A stretch of 7,154 bases of DNA, from the NCBI GenBank assembly GCA_002494645.1, contig DACE01000021.1, forward strand, positions 38,900-46,053, in the 5' to 3' direction. The number at the start of each line of letters is the position of its first letter. Within the stretch, counting starts at the first letter, position 1. This stretch comes from Euryarchaeota archaeon UBA256. GTDB lineage: Archaea; Thermoplasmatota; Poseidoniia; Poseidoniales; Poseidoniaceae. Made by a program: the position numbers and the translations under genes. Positions 5,115-7,154 of the stretch are shown here, one piece after another. The notes beneath the pieces are model-generated. The model worked only from the letters and a program-made list of their open reading frames with translations. It was not told where the DNA came from and did not search any database.

Positions 5115-6047
5115 ATGTGGAAACGAATCGTCATTGGCTTGACCCTCGCCCTTGTGTTGGTTGCTGCCGTTTGGTCAGCTCTCGTCGTATCCTACCAGAG
5201 CGACCTCGGCACTTCCAATACAGTCGAGGCGGTCTTCGAACCTACGGGAACAAATGGTTCCGAAGACCGTTTAGCCACGTTATCCTTTGCAGGCGACACC
5301 GCAGAAGATCTCTCTTGGGCGTCTCTACAGTTGAGTGTTGAGGTTGAGGGCACATCGTACGGGTGCAGTTTCGGAAGTCAATCAACGGCTTCTCAAACCC
5401 CCACCCTTATCGCTCCCAAACTTGCCGCAGACGGTCTGACGTTCACGACTGAAATCGATGCGACCAGTGAAGACTCATTCACTCACTTCGCCTTGCCTGA
5501 ACAAGGACTTGGAAACGAGACGAATTACACCATGCGTTTTTCGAAAACCGATGTGTTCTTCAGCGACGACGTTCGTTGGACTTTTGTCTCAGGTGCTAAC
5601 ATGGATGACGACGTCTCTGTCAACGACAGCGAACTCATATCGGACAGCGAAAACCGCCTTGAGTGGTATGATTACGATTTAACCGTCCACAGAGTGGACC
5701 CGAAATCAGGAGTCTACGTGATTGAGCAAGACAACATGCTGTTCAAAGTTCAATTTCTCACCTACTACAACGCACAAGATGAGAGTCGGTATCCCACGCT
5801 CATGATCTCAGCCCTCAATGACTCAGCCTTCCCAGCCCTCAACAACCCCTTGCTGGTCTCCCCATCACCCTGCCTCATCCTTGCTGGGGATGAAGACACG
5901 CAGACGTGGAATGCCAGCGAAACGATTCTGTTACGAGAACACGACCAGAATATTTGGGCGCCAGGCCAATCCGTCTCTGTAATCGCCACCTTCGAGGGCG
6001 TTGAGATACGAATTGTTGAAGGAGAGCAAGCAGCCACAAGTGGTTGA
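5115..6047 (+). CDS. N-terminally anchored surface protein with HmuY-like segment
   Basis: This 310-residue protein has K-R followed by one hydrophobic segment (about 4-26), an uncleaved anchor or signal peptide that exports the rest. Residues about 36-150 are beta-rich and Ser/Thr/Asp-rich, with D-L-S-W-A-S-L-Q-L-S-V and a lone C84, recalling the outer domain of archaeal pilin-like proteins. Residues about 184-233 (W-Y-D-Y-D-L-T-V-H, V-Y-V-I-E-Q-D, L-F-K-V-Q-F-L-T-Y-Y-N) closely recall the strand pattern of HmuY, a haem-binding family. The C-terminal part (about 252-302, C253) returns to beta strands, with E-T-I-L-L-R-E-H and A-P-G-Q-S-V-S-V. C84 and C253 could pair. Function is uncertain: haem or metal binding is an inference from the HmuY resemblance and the neighbouring copper protein. 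It starts 11 bases after the upstream stop with only a weak GGTAG site, and ends one base before the next gene, so it is clearly within an operon. Confidence 0.82.
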   Translation: MWKRIVIGLTLALVLVAAVWSALVVSYQSDLGTSNTVEAVFEPTGTNGSEDRLATLSFAGDTAEDLSWASLQLSVEVEGTSYGCSFGSQSTASQTPTLIAPKLAADGLTFTTEIDATSEDSFTHFALPEQGLGNETNYTMRFSKTDVFFSDDVRWTFVSGANMDDDVSVNDSELISDSENRLEWYDYDLTVHRVDPKSGVYVIEQDNMLFKVQFLTYYNAQDESRYPTLMISALNDSAFPALNNPLLVSPSPCLILAGDEDTQTWNASETILLREHDQNIWAPGQSVSVIATFEGVEIRIVEGEQAATSG

Positions 6048-6048
6048 G

Positions 6049-7101
6049 ATGCGTCGCCACCTACTCCCGATTGTCGCTCTACTCGTGGCACTTCTCGTGG
6101 CGCGGCAGCTCTATCCCTATGTTTCTGGGAATGACCCAACCGTGGTAGATGGATACACCATCGTCAACGTAGCAGGGGGCTTAGGTGGCCCAACCTGTCT
6201 TGAATGGTACGATGCTGAACATGTGCTAATCTGTGACAGGGATGGCGGGCAAATCACGGAATTGGACATCAGCAGTGATGAACGGCGCACTCTTCTTTCA
6301 GGCCTCGACCGTCCACATGGCCTTACACTCACATCCTCGCATGCTTATGTTTCCGAGGCAGGTAAATTGACAAAATACAACCTCTCAGAAGAGCTCCTTT
6401 TCATTGAACCCACTGTTTTGGTCGAAGGCCTACCTGTTGGCAATCACCAGACCAATGCGGTGACGCTCATGCCGAACGGGACTTTGCTATGGCACAGTGG
6501 TTCAACGTGCAACATCTGTGATGAAAAAGACGAGCGAAACGCTGCCTTGCTCTGGGTAAATACCTCCACGGGCGACCATGGCGTATATGCAAGTGGTGTG
6601 CGAAATTCATTTGATGGTGTCTGGGTTGGAGGGCACGGGTATTTCTTCACCGATAACGGGCGCGATTGGGAAGGTGACCATCCTCCAGAAGAATTGAATT
6701 TCCTCGTTGAAGGCGAATCCTACGGATGGCCCGATGATGACCCCGAACATCCAGTCCCAGAAGGAACGCTTGGACCGATTGGGACTTGGACGCCTCATAC
6801 TTCAATGAACGGAATCGACCTAAGACCGCCGAATTCACCTCTTCCTGGCCTTGACCCCGATGAGGGGTTCACCCTCTATGCAACGGTGTATGGTTCGTGG
6901 AATACCCTCTTGCCTCAGGGGCATGAGATTCTTCGAATTGACGTAACATTCGATGAGGCATCTGCGACCTACGAAACGTCCATCACGAAATTCGCATGGG
7001 ACGCCGGGACGCCTCTTCCGTTGGTGTTTCATCCCGATGGGACTCTCTATTACGCCATTTTCGGCAACGGTGGTACGCTGTATTCAGTTCAGGCTGAATG
7101 A
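6049..7101 (+). CDS. Membrane-anchored sorbosone/glucose dehydrogenase-type beta-propeller (GSDH family)
   Basis: This 350-residue protein has R-R-H followed by a hydrophobic segment (about 4-18), an export signal or anchor that places the rest outside the membrane. The remainder matches the PQQ-dependent glucose/sorbosone dehydrogenase propeller: G-L-x-R-P-H-G-L (85-92), G-N-H-Q-T-N (131-136, H133 at the position of the catalytic base of soluble glucose dehydrogenase), G-S-T-C-N-I-C (151-157), A-S-G-V-R-N (R185), T-D-N-G-R-D-W-E-G-D (201-210), P-E-E-L-N and Y-G-W-P (225-228), V-Y-G-S-W-N (280-285), and a closing H-P-D-G-T-L-Y-Y (328-335). The likely role is oxidation of a sugar or aldose-type substrate using PQQ. 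Cofactor and substrate are not proven, since some relatives of this fold do not bind PQQ. Its ATG comes one base after the preceding TGA, with no Shine-Dalgarno site, so translation is probably coupled. TTG or other in-frame starts further upstream overlap the previous gene and would bury the signal. Confidence 0.9.
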   Translation: MRRHLLPIVALLVALLVARQLYPYVSGNDPTVVDGYTIVNVAGGLGGPTCLEWYDAEHVLICDRDGGQITELDISSDERRTLLSGLDRPHGLTLTSSHAYVSEAGKLTKYNLSEELLFIEPTVLVEGLPVGNHQTNAVTLMPNGTLLWHSGSTCNICDEKDERNAALLWVNTSTGDHGVYASGVRNSFDGVWVGGHGYFFTDNGRDWEGDHPPEELNFLVEGESYGWPDDDPEHPVPEGTLGPIGTWTPHTSMNGIDLRPPNSPLPGLDPDEGFTLYATVYGSWNTLLPQGHEILRIDVTFDEASATYETSITKFAWDAGTPLPLVFHPDGTLYYAIFGNGGTLYSVQAE

Positions 7102-7124
7102 TACCATCTTTGGCAAGGTGAAAC

Positions 7125-7154
7125 GTGAGGGGCAAGATTGGCATGCGGCAAGGC
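7125..7154 (+). CDS. Possible start of a further gene (3' partial)
   Basis: After the dehydrogenase stop, the frame from GTG 7125 is open to the window edge. AAGGTG (7115-7120) lies 4 bases before this GTG. The same frame holds ATG 7143, preceded by GAGGGG (7127-7132) at a 10-base distance. Either would start a gene continuing the operon, but ten codons are too few to identify anything. Confidence 0.3.
   Translation, partial: MRGKIGMRQG

Noticed and set aside
5765..6139. 124-codon antisense frame over the junction of the HmuY-like and dehydrogenase genes
   Set aside because: It crosses two well-supported genes with tight operon spacing and has no recognisable features.

Overview
The window looks like genomic DNA of a planktonic archaeon, most likely a euryarchaeon of the Marine Group II/III (Poseidoniales-like) type. 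That placement is inferred from sequence features and no search was run. The features are: a perfect TTTATATA box about 25 bases before a start codon with no room for a ribosome binding site (leaderless transcription); a C-terminal PGF-CTERM archaeosortase-type sorting signal on a secreted copper protein; an Lrp/AsnC-family regulator; and short GAGGG-type Shine-Dalgarno sites on some internal genes.

Left part (1-1124, + strand). The 3' end of a gene with a long EEARLA hexapeptide repeat and a C-terminal membrane anchor is followed by a thioredoxin-fold protein (CNHC active site). Its stop codon overlaps the ribosome binding site of a 32-residue protein with four cysteines arranged like a zinc ribbon. 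This small gene lies below usual gene-calling limits and is easy to miss.

Middle part (1136-3481). An Lrp/AsnC regulator runs on the - strand, convergent with the small gene. A 174-base AT-rich gap separates it from a divergent 145-codon gene of unknown function, and that is followed by a complete enolase starting with GTG. The enolase retains all the catalytic and Mg2+-binding residues I could place.

Right part (3482-7154, + strand). A strong, apparently leaderless promoter drives a tight three-gene cluster (gaps of 11 and 1 bases), all of whose products are exported or membrane-anchored. They are a FAS1 / Cys-repeat / FAS1 / cupredoxin / PGF-CTERM surface protein, an N-terminally anchored protein with an HmuY-like segment, and an N-terminally anchored sorbosone/glucose-dehydrogenase-type beta-propeller. 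Together they suggest a cell-surface redox module in which a quinoprotein-type oxidase could feed electrons to a surface cupredoxin, perhaps with a haem- or metal-binding partner; that link is inference. The last 53 bases may contain the start of one more gene.

Most noteworthy are the composite FAS1-cupredoxin protein with its unnamed Cys-repeat unit, the hidden zinc-ribbon microprotein, and the three-gene surface operon. No RNA genes, insertion sequences or CRISPR arrays were seen.
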